A stretch of DNA of 64,000 bases from Neoarius graeffei. Lineage: Eukaryota; Chordata; Actinopteri; Siluriformes; Ariidae. The DNA lies in contig NC_083572.1 in the NCBI RefSeq assembly GCF_027579695.1, positions 11,628,915 through 11,692,914 of the forward strand, in the 5' to 3' direction. The translations under genes were made by a program, and so were the position numbers. This document shows positions 33,814-45,354 of the stretch, in pieces (within the stretch, counting starts at the first letter, position 1; every line of letters starts with the position of its first letter). The notes beneath the pieces were generated by a model. It was not told the origin of the DNA. It searched no databases and saw nothing but the letters and a program-made list of their open reading frames with translations.

Positions 33814-34410
33814 ATGGAATTGCCCTTATAACTGTCATATATGTAACACTGCTTCACCAGGAACATTCTTACACATGTTTTGGGATCGTCCAGTTATCTC
33901 TAAGTTCTGGTCTCATGTAAACTCGGTGTTAGCGGATATACTTAACATTGTGTATGTTCCTAATCCTGGTTTTTGTCTCCTGAATGACAATTCTGATATC
34001 AATCTAAAACAAATTCAGTTCAAAATGGTATTCGCAGGGTTTACCTCTGCAAAAAAAAACAATTCTGAAAAACTGGTTTACTCCGGATTTGTGTATGAAA
34101 TCATTCTGGATTCATAGCCTTGTCAACATTGTCAACCTTGAACATACAACTGCACGACTTAATAAGGCTCGACCAGTGACTGTTCAAGCTTGGAACTCTT
34201 TCTCATCCAAGATAATCTGTTGGGCTAAGGTCAACAACAATTAGACAATCTGCTCTCGCGATCTACCTGCTGAAAAGGTCTGTAATGTATGTACTGTCTT
34301 ACCAACCTGATATTTTTTCTTTCTTTTTTCTCATTTAACATGTGCCTTTTGATATGTCTGTAACCCCCTCCTTTTTTTGATTAAGCAATTAAATGTTGAT
34401 AAAAAAAAAA
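33814..34410 (+). pseudogene. LINE ORF2 cysteine motif and 3' end
   Basis: Encodes C-P-Y-N-C-H-I-C followed by G-T-F-L-H-M-F-W-D-R-P, the conserved C-terminal cysteine-histidine motif of L1-type ORF2, then a broken tail, a short 3' UTR and an A-rich end at 34401-34410. Confidence 0.85.
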
Positions 34411-34785
34411 ATGAAGGCATAGAGAAGCTACCAGCTGTAGTCAATCATGATCGCTAACAGGAAGTTATAGACTTCGGCCTTGGCAAGATAAGAGACATTT
34501 TGGAAGTTTCAGCACCTCTGAATTAATAATCTAACTAAGCCTATGATAATTTTTGACCCTTTATGTATAATTTTGACCGTGTTGATTTCAGAAAACCCAA
34601 AGAAAATTAAAATTTGTGCACCAAATTCTAGTGGGGTTTTTTTGTAATTAAAGCTGTATGCTGTACAATCATTCTGAGACAGAAAAAGAACAGTCAAAGA
34701 AATTACTGAAAGCCCAAATATTGCCATGACATTCATATCTAAGATAATATTCATGTCACTGTATGTAAACTTCTGACCACAACTG

Positions 34786-35275
34786 TACATAATTTTGATA
34801 CGAGCACAAAACATTTTTGGGTGGACTGCAAGAGTTTACAATCATGACAGTAGGTAAGATTACTGTCTGCATTAGGAAGGCCAATCATGTGTACAAATAA
34901 CTCCAATCCCTCATTCCCACACAATGGTGAAAACTGTCAATGTTCTGCTACTATGCAATAATGGTGTCCTGTGGGAATGGGGGCAAAATGGCAAAGTTGA
35001 AATGTTAATGTACCCCCTGGCAACCTTGTAACATTTACAGAAATCTTTTCTTGCGGCTCCGGTGGGAAACAGAACCATCAGATTTGCATGTTGTGGCAGT
35101 CGTGATGTTGCTAGTGGTGATGTAAATGATGTAGTGATATTGCGATGGCATTACTCATACTCAAAACACAAAGCAAACATCATCAGATACAGTGAAAGCA
35201 CCATATCTGCAACGGATACGTTCCAAGATCTACTGTAACACGGATAGACAAAACCATAGATAGGAGCAAACCATA
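34786..35275. other. Intergenic DNA, no gene seen
   Basis: Unique-looking sequence between two Tc1 elements; no supported ORF. Confidence 0.5.
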
Positions 35276-36831
35276 TACAACCCCGATTCCAAAAAAGTTG
35301 GGACAAAGTACAAATTGTAAATAAAAATGCAATGCAATGATGTGGAAGTTTCAAAATTCCATATTTTATTCAGAATAGAACATAGATGACATATCAAATG
35401 TTTAAACTGAGAAAATGTATCATTTAAAGAGAAAAATTAGGTGATTTTAAATTTCATGACAACAACACATCTCAAAGTTGGGACAAGGCCATGTTTACCA
35501 CTGTGAGACATCCCCTTTTCTCTTTACAACAGTCTGTAAACGTCTGGGGACTGAGGAGACAAGTTGCTCAAGTTTAGGGATAGGAATGTTAACCCATTCT
35601 TGTCTAATGTAGGATTCTAGTTGCTCAACTGTCTTAGGTCTTTTTTGTCGTATCTTCCATTTTATGATGCGCCAAATGTTTTCTATGGGTGAAAGATCTG
35701 GACTGCAGGCTGGCCAGTTCAGTACCCGGACCCTTCTTCTACGCAGCCATGATGCTGTAATTGATGCAGTATGTGGTTTGGCATTGTCATGTTGGAAAAT
35801 GCAAGGTCTTCCCTGAAAGAGATGTCGTCTGGATGGGAGCATATGTTGCTCTAGAACCTGGATATACCTTTCAGCATTGATGGTGTCTTTCCAGATGTGT
35901 AAGCTGTCCATGTCACACGCACTAATGCAACCCCATACCATCAGAGATGCAGGCTTCTGAACTGAGCGCTGATAACAACTCGGGTTGTCCTTCTCCTCTT
36001 TAGTCCGAATGACACGGTGTCCCTGATTTCCATAAAGAACTTCAAATTTTGATTCGTCTGACCACAGAACAGTTTTCCACTTTGCCACAGTCCATTTTAA
36101 ATGAGCCTTGGCCCAGAGAAGACGTCTGCGCTTCTGGATCATGTTTAGATACGGCTTCTTCTTTGAACTATAGAGTTTTAGCTGACAACGGCGGATGGCA
36201 CGGTGAATTGTGTTCACAGATAATGTTCTCTGGAAATATTCCTGAGCCCATTTTGTGATTTCCAATACAGAAGCATGCCTGTATGTGATGCAGTGCCGTC
36301 TAAGGGCCCGAAGATCACGGGCACCCAGTATGGTTTTCCGGCTTTGACCCTTACGCACAGAGATTCTTCCAGATTCTCTGAATCTTTTGATGATATTATG
36401 CACTGTAGATGATGATATGTTCAAACTCTTTGCAATTTTACACGGTCGAACTCCTTTCTGATATTGCTCCACTATTTGTCGGCACAGAATTAGGGGGATT
36501 GGTGATCCTCTTCCCATCTTTACTTCTGAGAGCCGCTGCCACTCCAAGATGCTCTTTTTATACCCAGTCATGTTAATGACCTATTGCCAATTGACCTAAT
36601 GAGTTGCAATTTGGTCCTCCAGCTGTTCCTTTTTTGTACCTTTAACTTTTCCAGCCTCTTATTGCCCCGTTCCTACTTTTTTGAAATGTGTTGCTGTCAT
36701 GAAATTTCAAATGAGCCAATATTTGGCATGAAACTTCCAAATGTCTCACTTTCGACATTTGATATGTTGTCTATGTTCTATTGTGAATACAATTTGTACT
36801 TTGTCCCTACATTTTTGGAATCGGGGTTGTA
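35276..36831 (-). mobile_element. Tc1-type transposon, copy B, intact ORF
   Basis: Termini CAACCCCGATTCC (35278) and inverted CGGGGTTG (ending 36829), flanked by TA at 35276-35277 and 36830-36831. The left end has the GTTGGGACAAAGTACAAATT subterminal sequence, matched imperfectly at the right, which has small deletions. It contains an uninterrupted transposase on the minus strand. Confidence 0.93.
35495..36571 (-). CDS. Tc1-type transposase, uninterrupted
   Basis: 358 codons from ATG 36571, though the second Met (M-G-R-G-S-P, start 36517) gives 340 residues, the usual Tc1 length, and is the likelier start. N-terminal paired-like domain with two helix-turn-helix units ([12 protein letters not shown] and V-L-E-I-T-K-W-A-Q). 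The DDE domain has [14 protein letters not shown] and S-P-I-E-N, with 34 residues between the last Asp and Glu (DD34E). The protein would bind the inverted repeats and catalyse cut-and-paste into TA. All key residues are present, so it may be functional, but the right inverted repeat of this copy is degraded. Compared with copies at 39446 and 62458 it is the only unbroken one with a normal stop. Confidence 0.93.
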   Translation of the reverse strand: MTGYKKSILEWQRLSEVKMGRGSPIPLILCRQIVEQYQKGVRPCKIAKSLNISSSTVHNIIKRFRESGRISVRKGQSRKTILGARDLRALRRHCITYRHASVLEITKWAQEYFQRTLSVNTIHRAIRRCQLKLYSSKKKPYLNMIQKRRRLLWAKAHLKWTVAKWKTVLWSDESKFEVLYGNQGHRVIRTKEEKDNPSCYQRSVQKPASLMVWGCISACDMDSLHIWKDTINAERYIQVLEQHMLPSRRHLFQGRPCIFQHDNAKPHTASITASWLRRRRVRVLNWPACSPDLSPIENIWRIIKWKIRQKRPKTVEQLESYIRQEWVNIPIPKLEQLVSSVPRRLQTVVKRKGDVSQW

Positions 36832-36957
36832 CAGTATAAAGTTTGTTTTCCATGTACATACATATCTATGATAAAGTTTCATTCATAAAGAATACACAAT
36901 GACATCAACAACAGTAAGTAATAATAAAATGAAATGTAATAAAAGTGAAGTGAATTT

Positions 36958-37001
<44 letters not shown>

Positions 37002-37369
37002 GAACAGTATTCTGACATTTCCACTTATTATTTTTATCGTAGTTGCAGTGCAGAGTTAGATGCAAGTGCAGAAACCTTTTATTTACACAGAATAGTCAAA
37101 GCAACAAAAAACACCAGGCATGAAACCATGACCATTGATGTGAGGAACACAACATGCACCAGCATGGAAAATAAAAACAAATGCAAGACAAACTACCAGA
37201 AGCTGGGGTTTTAAATAAGGCACGTGATAAGTGTCCAAAGTGAAAGCAGGTATGTGTAGTTAACGCTGCCTACAAGCAGGGTGTGTAGTTTGAGGGGTTA
37301 TGCTTGAGCAAGTCAGCGGATATGGTGGTCCCACTGTATAAGCAAAAATGTTATACATAACCTTTACTT
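36832..37369. other. Intergenic DNA with (CT)20 microsatellite
   Basis: A CT run occupies 36959-36998. The remainder shows no gene. Confidence 0.6.
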
Positions 37370-38430
37370 GAAAAAAGGTCACAAATTTACAAGAAAAAAA
37401 ACCTCAGAAATTCCATGATTAAAAAGTCACAAATTTAAAATTAAAAAAACTCATAAATTTGTGATATTTTAATCCCAAATTTTGAGGGGTTTTTAATTTT
37501 AGATTTGTGGCTTTATAAGCACAGAATTTCTTTTTTTTCTTGTAAATTTGTGACATTTTAATCCCAAATTTTCTAAGAAAAAAAAAGAAATTCTGTACTA
37601 ATAAAGTCACAATTTTACAATTAAAAAACCTGAGAAATTATGGGATTAAAAAGTCACATATTTACAAGAAAAAACCTCAAATTCCACAAATCAAAAGTCA
37701 CAAATTTACAAGGAAAAAAAATCAGAAATTCTGGGATTAAAAAGTCACATATTTACAAGAAAAAACCTCAAATTCCACAAATCAAAAGTCACAAATTTAC
37801 AAGAAAAAACCTCAGAAATTCCATGATTAAAAAGTGAAATTTACCAGAAAAAAAATATCAGAAACTCTGGGAATAAAAAGTCACAAATTTGCAAAAAAAA
37901 AAAAAAAACCTCAGAAATTCCATGATTAAAAAGTGAAATTTACCAGAAAAAAAATATCAGAAACTCTGGGAATAAAAAGTCACAAATTTGCAAAAAAAAA
38001 AAAAAAAAACTCAGAAATTCCATGATTAAAAAGTCTACAAATTTATGAGGAAAAAAAAATTGGAAAAAGTGTGTGGGGGGGGGGGCAATTCACCACTTCA
38101 CTTTTCAAGGTTGGATCAATATTGGGAATGCAGTTTTTCCTCCTCAATCACACAATATGAAAGAATAAAGGCCTCAGGGATTTCGACTACATTTCTCAGA
38201 ATGCACTGCAGCCAGGAAGCATGAGAGGTTTTTTTTCTTTTTTCTTGTAAATTTGTGAATTCTTAATCTTGGAATTTCTGATTTTTTCATCTCAGAATTT
38301 CTGAGGAGTTTTTTTTTTCTTGGAAATTTTTTACTTGTAACTTTCTAATCTCAGAGAATTTCTGTGGGGTTTTTTTCATAAATTATATTTATACTTTAAT
38401 CTTTGGAAATTCTGAGTTTTTTCTCAGAAT
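37370..38430. repeat. AT-rich tandem and inverted minisatellite
   Basis: Units of roughly 45-50 bp built around AAAAAGTCACAAATTTACAAG and CCTCAGAAATTCCATGATTA repeat imperfectly from 37370 to about 38060, with some units in opposite orientation (37440-37580). The reverse complement returns at 38228-38430, so the arms could fold into a long hairpin. A G12 run lies near 38070. ORFs here (63-65 codons, lysine-rich) follow the repeat and are not genes. Confidence 0.8.
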
Positions 38431-38942
38431 ACTGTATTACCCCCTCCCCCAGATTTTTTTAAACCTTCAATAGCCCTAGTTAACCATCGTAAGTACTTAT
38501 AATTATGTACAACAAAAGTACTCATATACCACAACACTGAAATTGTTGATTCTCAATTCATTTTCGATAACAGCAGCTCTGACAGTTACATTACACCTGT
38601 AATTGTTGATATGGTGGAGTTTCCTGTGAAGAGGTTTCTTGAACATTTTTGGAAGGAGTCTTAAGTGTCAGTGCTTTGTAAGACTCAGAGATAAAGCTAT
38701 AAACCAGGCTCAGGACAGAAGGATTTTCGGTTTCTCAGTAACAAGCTGTGTTTAGCCATTCTCACTTAAGTGACAACTCGTAGACATTCCACAACATTAA
38801 ATGTAACTATAACCAGATAAAAAGTCTGATGTTTTGTTCTTTAAAGAAAAGCAAAATTGTTTCAAAATTTCTCTTGGATACAGAAAGATACTTCAGGATA
38901 TGCCGGTTTTGGAAAATAATCAGATTTGAAGGAGTATAGTAT
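38431..38942. other. Intergenic DNA, no gene seen
   Basis: No ORF or repeat family recognised. Confidence 0.5.
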
Positions 38943-39443
38943 GAGAGTGGCAGCTACAATTATTGACAGTCCATAATTATCGACACCTTTTCAGATTTAC
39001 CAATAAAAAGCAATTTATAAAGGTGAGTTTCAGTTACAACAGTTATCATTGGTTAATTAATCAACCGGAAGACCCCCCTTGCCCTTTGATCTCTGTCGTC
39101 TGATGACAGCTCGTTACCTGAGATGGAATTTTTTTAGCATGATCAGCAAGTTGAGGAAAACCTGGATGTTATCATCGCAGGTAAGCATGGTGGAAAGATC
39201 GTGGACATGTATTTACTTATCAAATTCACTGATATTTCATGACATACTTGTCGAAAACTACTTTGTTTCTTACGCTTTCATTTGACAGTCGCCATTTTGT
39301 ATCTAAACGTGCATATCACGTGAAGTGTTGATAATTGTGATCACTTTCACAGGTGTCCACTATTATCGACACCCTGTGGAATTAAGTGACATTTACAACT
39401 GTTATGGCTCAATCTTTGTGTAACATTGTTAAAGTAGATGAAG

Positions 39444-41052
39444 TACAACCCCGATTCCAAAAAAGTTGGGACAAAGTACCAATTGTAAATAAAAATGCAA
39501 TGCAATGATGTGGAAGTTTCAAAATTCCATATTTTATTCAGAATAGAACATAGATGACATATCGAATGTTTAAACTGAGAAAATGTATCATTTAAAGAGA
39601 AAAATTAGGTGATTTTAAATTTCATGACAACAACACATCTCAAAAAAGTTGGGACAAGGCCATGGTTACCACTGTGAGACATCCCCTTTTCTCTTTACAA
39701 CAGTCTGTAAACGTCTGGGGACTGAGGAGACAAGTTGCTCAAGTTTAGGGATAGGAATGTTAACCCATTCTTGTCTAATGTAGGATTCTAGTTGCTCAAC
39801 TATCTTAGGTCTTTTTTGTCGTATCTTCCGTTTTATGATGCGCCAAATGTTTTCTATGGGTGAAAGATCTGGACTGCAGGCTGGCCAGTTCAGTACCCGG
39901 ACCCTTCTTCTACGCAGCCATGATGCTGTAATTGATGCAGTATGTGGTTTGGCATTGTCATGTTGGAAAATGCAAGGTCTTCCCTGAAAGAGACGTCATC
40001 TGGATGGGAGCATATGTTGCTCTAGAACCTGGATATACCTTTCAGCATTGATGGTGTCTTTCCAGATGTGTAAGCTGCCTATGCCACACGCACTAATGCA
40101 ACCCCATACCATCAGAGATGCAGGCTTCTGAACTGAGCGCTGATAACAACTTGGGTCGTCCTTCTCCTCTTTAGTCCGAATGACACGGCGTCCCTGATTT
40201 CCATAAAGAACTTCAAATTTTGATTCGTCTGACCACAGAACAGTTTTCCACTTTGCCACAGTCCATTTTAAATGAGCCTTGGCCCAGAGAAGACGTCTGC
40301 GCTTCTGGATCGTGTTTAGATACGGCTTCTTCTTTGAACTATAGAGTTTTAGCTGGCAACGGCGGATGGCACGGTGAATTGTGTTCACAGATAATGTTCT
40401 CCCGAAATATTCCTGAGCCCATTTTGTGATTTCCAATACAGAAGCATGCCTGTATGTGATGCAGTGCCGTCTAAGGGCCCGAAGATCACGGGCACCCAGT
40501 ATGGTTTTCCGGCCTTGACCCTTACGCACAGAGATTCTTCCAGATTCTCTGAATCTTTTGATGATATTATGCATTGTAGATGATGATCTGTTCAAACTCT
40601 TTGCAATTTTACACTGTCGAACTCCTTTCTGATATTGCTCCACTATTTGTCGGTGCAGAATTAGGGGGATTGGTGATCCTCTTCCCATCTTTACTTCTGA
40701 GAGCTGCTGCCACTCCAAGATGCTCTTTTTATACCCAGTCATGTTAATGACCTATTGCCAATTGACCTAATGAGTTGCAATTTGGTCCTCCAGCTGTTCC
40801 TTTTTTGTACCTTTAACTTTTCCAGCCTCTTATTGCCCCTGTCCCAACTTTTTTGAGATGTGTTGCTGTCATGAAATTTCAAATGAGCCAATATTTGGCA
40901 TGAAATTTCAAAATTTCTCACTTTCAACATTTGATATGTTGTCTATGTTCTATTGTGAATACAATATCAGTTTTTGAGATTTGTAAATTATTGCATTCCG
41001 TTTTTATTTACAATTTGTACTTTGTCCCAACTTTTTTGGAATCTGGGTTGTA
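39444..41052 (-). mobile_element. Tc1-type transposon, copy C
   Basis: Same family as 35278-36829. It runs 39446-41050 between TA dinucleotides (39444-39445, 41051-41052), with the full left and right inverted repeats including GTTGGGACAAAGTAC. It is nested in the element at 38943-41893. Confidence 0.93.
39666..40742 (-). pseudogene. Tc1 transposase with one nonsense codon
   Basis: Same 358-codon length as the copy at 35495-36571, with the stop at 39666. The single lesion is CGA to TGA at 39996-39998 (after M-L-P-S-R), a typical CpG transition, which removes the last third including the second catalytic Asp and the Glu. First Asp (W-S-D-E-S) and both helix-turn-helix units are intact upstream. 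Young pseudogene. Confidence 0.9.
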
Positions 41053-41893
41053 TTTTTAAAAAATAAAAGTGCTGCAATTTATATTTTTTTCTGATTCATA
41101 ACAGAATGGAATGTTTATAGAGTATTTGGAATCTGATTGCAATAAATAGAATTAGACCAGAATTAAATTCTTAGTATATAAAAAATTACATGCTTGAAAT
41201 ATTCAGATTTTTTCTTTTCCATTCAGATTTTTTTTTACAGTTTGTTGTAAATATCTACCAAATGTTACAATATCAGTAGACATTTTATATTTTGGTTCAA
41301 GGAATGACATGCAACCTTTGACCTGGATTTTCATGTGGTTACAATCTCAATTCCTTGTTGAGATTTATTGGTAAACTACAAAACTAGAAATTAATACAAA
41401 CAACAACGAATGATTAACAAAATGTGATCTACGAAAATACGTAGAAAATGGAACAAAAAGATTTTCTGACAGGTTAAACATTATCAGCTCATTTGTTTAC
41501 AAACATTAGAATTACTTCCTCATTTACGTAAACACCGGCATCAATATATTTATATAAAAGATATTTTGTACTAAATATAAGTCTATGTAAAACAAATTTC
41601 AAATAAAAACTGTTTTGTTAACTTAATACCACATACGGATTTTTTTTTTTCATATAAATAATCATCTGGGTGTCGATAATTGTGGAACAGTGTCGATAAC
41701 TGTGGGCAAAGGTGTCGATAATTGTGGAATGGTGTCACATGATCTGATATGCGAAGTAATTGGGAATTAACTCATTTTTTTTCCAGTGGAAGTTTGAGTA
41801 ATTATTCATGCACCATTTACATATTGAACGTCTTTTCTACTTTTGTAACGGCCAAAAGATCGTTAAGGTGTCGATAATTGTAGCTGCCGCTCT

Positions 41894-43162
41894 ATTATGT
41901 TTTACTCCTGACATAATACTTTTTTTTTTGCATTTTTCGCTTTTCTGATACACATTCAACAGACATTTTTTGAAAATTATCTCCATATTTGGATATCACT
42001 GCAAAGCATAAAACATTACGTATTGTCATAGATTCCCTTACACCACATAATGATCTGTGCTGAAATATGTTTTGAAATCCTGCAGCGAAATACACAAATG
42101 GTTCATCAGCTGTTTTCTTAAAATGACTTGTTTTCCATACGCCTTGAATTTAAATGGACACAGCTACATAATTTCACACACTGGTTATGTCTTTGTCAAA
42201 GATGTTTTCAATCATTTCTTAATTTTTTTTTGTTTAGTTTTTAATAAATTCACGTATGAAAGTACATTGACCATTTAGTATGTTAAAATACCAAAAAATA
42301 AATCTCAGTCAGCTCAAAAATTTGCTTTTTTGATCTGCATCATTTTGGAAATTATTATCTTTAAAAAATTGTCTTGAATTATACATTCAAAAGGTACATT
42401 TTCATTCAAATACTTTTATAACTTAATAACGTTGATTCAGGAAGTACCTGGTTAAGCTCGCTCAGGTTGCCTCTTCTCTCCTCAATTCTTGAACACTTCC
42501 AAACATTTGATATGGCCTTGATGTTGTCAGACTTCGATTCTTTTCTGAAGGACACAGGACACAGGAGTCAAAGATACATCAAGTCGAGCATTGAGAAGAC
42601 CCCAGGGATGCTAATGAACTCGAGTAGTTCAAATTAGGAAAGAGGAGAGCAGGAGAAATTCAACACACAGCTTAAAAAGTGATTGTCAGAGTGAACAGAA
42701 AGATTGTGTTTAATTCCGTCTCTTGTCAGACTTAAGCTGGTGTTAGACTATGCAATTAGAGTGGGCTTTTATTATGAGTTGTCACGTAGGATGAGATGAT
42801 CCCAACAGTGTGATAACAGATTATATGGTGACGATGTTCTAAAAGTTAACGTGCGATTAAAGAAAATGGCTAAGTTACGTTATTGTTAAATCATCAATCA
42901 GACGATCTGAGCTTATGAAGAAATGGCACCTGGATTTACAATAACATTCCTCAAAGTGAGTTTGAGTTAACGTGGATATTTGTTCTGTTCATTTGCATGT
43001 TTTAGTTATGTTTCGCTATTGCAATTGTTTGTAGCTGTTCTATGAGGTTTGCCGAACTGGATGCCATCCTAATATTGGTGGCTCTTTGACAGGCATTGGA
43101 GCAGAACTCATAGTCTGAGGTTTTAATTAAAAAATAATAATAATTCTCGCACCATTTTGAAG
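41894..43162. other. Intergenic DNA, no gene seen
   Basis: AT-rich sequence; short ORFs without recognisable features. Confidence 0.5.
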
Positions 43163-43503
43163 CACATTAAACTTCTTCTCCCAGCTGCTCCCATTAGGGG
43201 TCGCTACACACCCCTTGATTTGACAAAGGTTTTATACTGGATACCCTTCCTGACACAACCCTCCCCAATCTATCCAGGCTTGGGACCAGCACTGAGTACA
43301 CATTGGTTTGTGCAACCCCAGTGGCTGGGTATTTTAGCAAATCTGCATGTCTTTGAACTGTGGGAGGAAACCGGAATACACCCACACAGGCACGAGAGAA
43401 CATGCAAGCTCCACACAGAAAAGCCTCCGTCGGCCATGGGGTTGGAACCCGGAACCTTCTTGCTGTGAGGCGACAATGCTAACTACAGCACCACCATGCC
43501 ACC
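43163..43503 (-). repeat. Diverged SINE with alternative 3' half
   Basis: The right part matches the tRNA head and the central GTCTTTGAACTGTGGGAGGAA core of the main SINE family on the minus strand. The left half (CTCCCATTAGGGGTCGCTAC) is different, so it belongs to a related subfamily. Many substitutions, so old. Confidence 0.75.
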
Positions 43504-44225
43504 AAGTTAAACATTAAACATAAACCCAAAATGAAAATTTTTGTTTCGTGAACATCAATAAAGAGTAGTGTGGGGATTTGTTGTTGTTGTTGTTGTCTGG
43601 TTGTTAAACCTACTTTTGTGTCCTGTAGCTATTAATTAAAATAAAAAAAATAGCCCTGACACTAAAGCTGCTTGCTCCGTGAACCGGGGACAGTCATTTG
43701 TCCACCTATGAGTATCCAGCATGGAATGAAACCTAAAAATCAGCAAATTGTAAATGTTATGGAGTCTGATCTGTGCTTATAGAATCTGAGTAAACTCATG
43801 GATCAGGGGTTTGAGCAATGATGGAATATACTGTATAAATGTGTTCAATACTGTCTCACTATCAGGCTTGTAAAGTGGGTGTGGGTGGGTGTGTGGGTAC
43901 ACCCTCTCCTGCCATGTCATATATCATAAGGACCATGGTTGTATCATTATATAGCCAAATATTTAACATCGTATGTACCTTGGAGAACAAAAAATGGTGG
44001 CTCTTTACCTCTTATCTGAGTCTCACCAGTGGTAAGTTCTTGATTCTCTCAAATGAAAACAAAGACTCTGTCATCTTCAGTATACACAGCAATGTACAGT
44101 ACACTCCCGAGTCATCAGTTAGATTTCACTTGAGCAAAAATAAACAGAACATTTGGCCATATTGCATTCAAAATACTGGATCTCTTACTCAGTATTAATT
44201 TCTTGTTTCGAAAACTATTGTATAA
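43504..44225. other. Intergenic DNA, no gene seen
   Basis: Includes a short GTT repeat near 43579. No supported ORF. Confidence 0.5.
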
Positions 44226-44470
44226 CAGAAATTTATTATATCCACATTCACTGGATATGAGCAATCATACGCTCTGATTGGCTACTCTACTATTAGGCTA
44301 TCAGCTCATATACTGTGAGTAGAGAAAAACAAAATGGCGGAGCGTGTTGCTGAACCAACCGAGGATGAAATAAAAACTCTATTCATAAACAAAACCCCCA
44401 AAAAATTAAAAAAGCAACAAAATATGGAATGAAAGTATTTGATGGTAGGAACATATCTTTTTTTATTTTT
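44226..44470 (+). mobile_element. DNA-element end with Crypton/KIAA1958-like first exon
   Basis: Starts with TATCCACATTCACTGGATAT, and contains ATG 44335 (M-A-E-R-V-A-E-P-T-E-D-E-I-K) leading, after a frameshift, into K-A-T-K-Y-G-M-K-V-F-D, then a GTAGGA donor-like site. The pattern resembles the N-terminal exon of KIAA1958/Crypton-like proteins. It is repeated, inverted, at 57150-57390. Broken by the frameshift. Confidence 0.45.
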
Positions 44471-44620
44471 CAATAATTAAATAATATTGGCTGGCTTTGA
44501 GTGTATCAGATATATTCCATTCAGCTAGCATGATATTCAACGAGTCGAAGACAAGTACCTGAATGGAATATATCTGATATACCATGAAAAAAACCAGCCA
44601 ATATTATTTTTATTATTATT
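44471..44620. repeat. Palindromic DNA-element terminus
   Basis: AATAATATTGGCTGG near 44480 is matched in reverse by CCAGCCAATATTATT near 44598, with ATATATCTGATAT/ATCAGATATAT in between: an imperfect hairpin of about 60-bp arms. The same CCAGCCAATAT end closes the repeat at 52092. Confidence 0.65.
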
Positions 44621-44958
44621 ATACATACACATTCAATGGAATAATTATAGATTTTACCAAAAGTTAAGAACAGGGGGGTAACTTACAAGTATTGAATGCT
44701 GATTCTGATCGAATGTAATTCAGTGTTCTGTCAATCCAATGTACAATGTATAAAGTCAAGCTTCTAACAATAAAAATGGTACAAGTCCAAAAAGCCTGAA
44801 CAACAACCTAACTTATATACAAGCTATATACAGGTTGACAGTTCAAGTTCAAAGTTACTTTTGGTCATAGTTAATTGTTACATTGCAGTTGTTCAAAACA
44901 AAAGGGCTTTGCTGAGTGAAGTCCACTCGTAAAGGTCTCTGTCACTTTTCCTCACCTC

Positions 44959-45317
44959 CAAGTACATCCATCCATCCATTATCTGTAGCCACTTATCCTG
45001 TTCACTTATCCAGCAGGCAAGCTGGAGCCTATCCCAGCTGACTATGGGCGAGAGATGGGGTACACCCTGGAGAAGTCGCAGGGCTGACACATAGACAACC
45101 ATTTACACCTACGGTCAATTTGGAGCCACCAATTAGCCGAACCTGCATGTCTTTGGACTGTGGGGGAAACTGGAGCACCTGGAGGGAACCGACACAGACA
45201 CGGGGAGAACATGCAAACTCCACACAGAAAGGCCCTTGTCGGCCACTGGGCTCGAACCCAGGACTTTCTTGCTGTGAGGCGACAGCGCTAACCACTATAC
45301 CACCGTGCCGCCACTAC
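44959..45317 (-). repeat. tRNA-headed SINE, older copy
   Basis: Minus-strand copy (about 44966-45312) with an ATCC tail and several substitutions and a small deletion. A short duplication AAGTAC may flank it. Confidence 0.82.
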
Positions 45318-45354
45318 AAGTACAACTTTAACAATATTTCTGCTATTGCTTTCT

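Larger units (their letters stand above)
24891..34410 (+). mobile_element. L1/Tx1-type LINE, full length but broken
   Basis: Flanked by a 17-bp duplication ATGAAGGCAYAGAGAAG (24874-24890 and 34411-34427, one mismatch) inside the Tc1 element. It ends in an A-rich tail (GATAAAAAAAAAA). Order: 5' region, ORF1 (25006-26071), ORF2 with endonuclease, reverse transcriptase and C-terminal cysteine motif. Insertions inside it: a MADF-bearing DNA element, a Tc1 copy, two SINEs, a TTAA-flanked MITE and an unidentified segment. Both ORFs have stops or frameshifts, so it is inactive. Confidence 0.9.
23274..34785 (-). mobile_element. Tc1-type transposon split by a LINE
   Basis: Left terminus CAGTTATGGTCAGAAG after TA (23272-23273); the matching inverted terminus ends at 34785 before TA (34786-34787). 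Without inserts it is a Tc1 element of about 1.6 kb with a dead minus-strand transposase. It is interrupted by a SINE (23530-23927) and by the LINE at 24891-34410. Confidence 0.88.
38943..41893. mobile_element. Non-autonomous DNA transposon with 25-bp TIR
   Basis: Left end AGAGTGGCAGCTACAATTAT then TGACA; the right end, reversed, AGAGCGGCAGCTACAATTAT then CGACA. The word GTGTCGATAATTGTGG recurs several times near the right end (41680-41740, 41865-41880), and related words occur near the left. Excluding the Tc1 copy at 39446-41050 it is about 1.35 kb. No transposase seen; the ORF at 39079-39285 is not recognisable. Target duplication unclear, so the superfamily is unknown. Confidence 0.65.

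Noticed and set aside
37640..37837. Lysine-rich protein and CRISPR-like array in the 37-38 kb repeat
   Set aside because: The repeats are imperfect, AT-rich, in both orientations and without unique spacers; this is eukaryotic minisatellite DNA.
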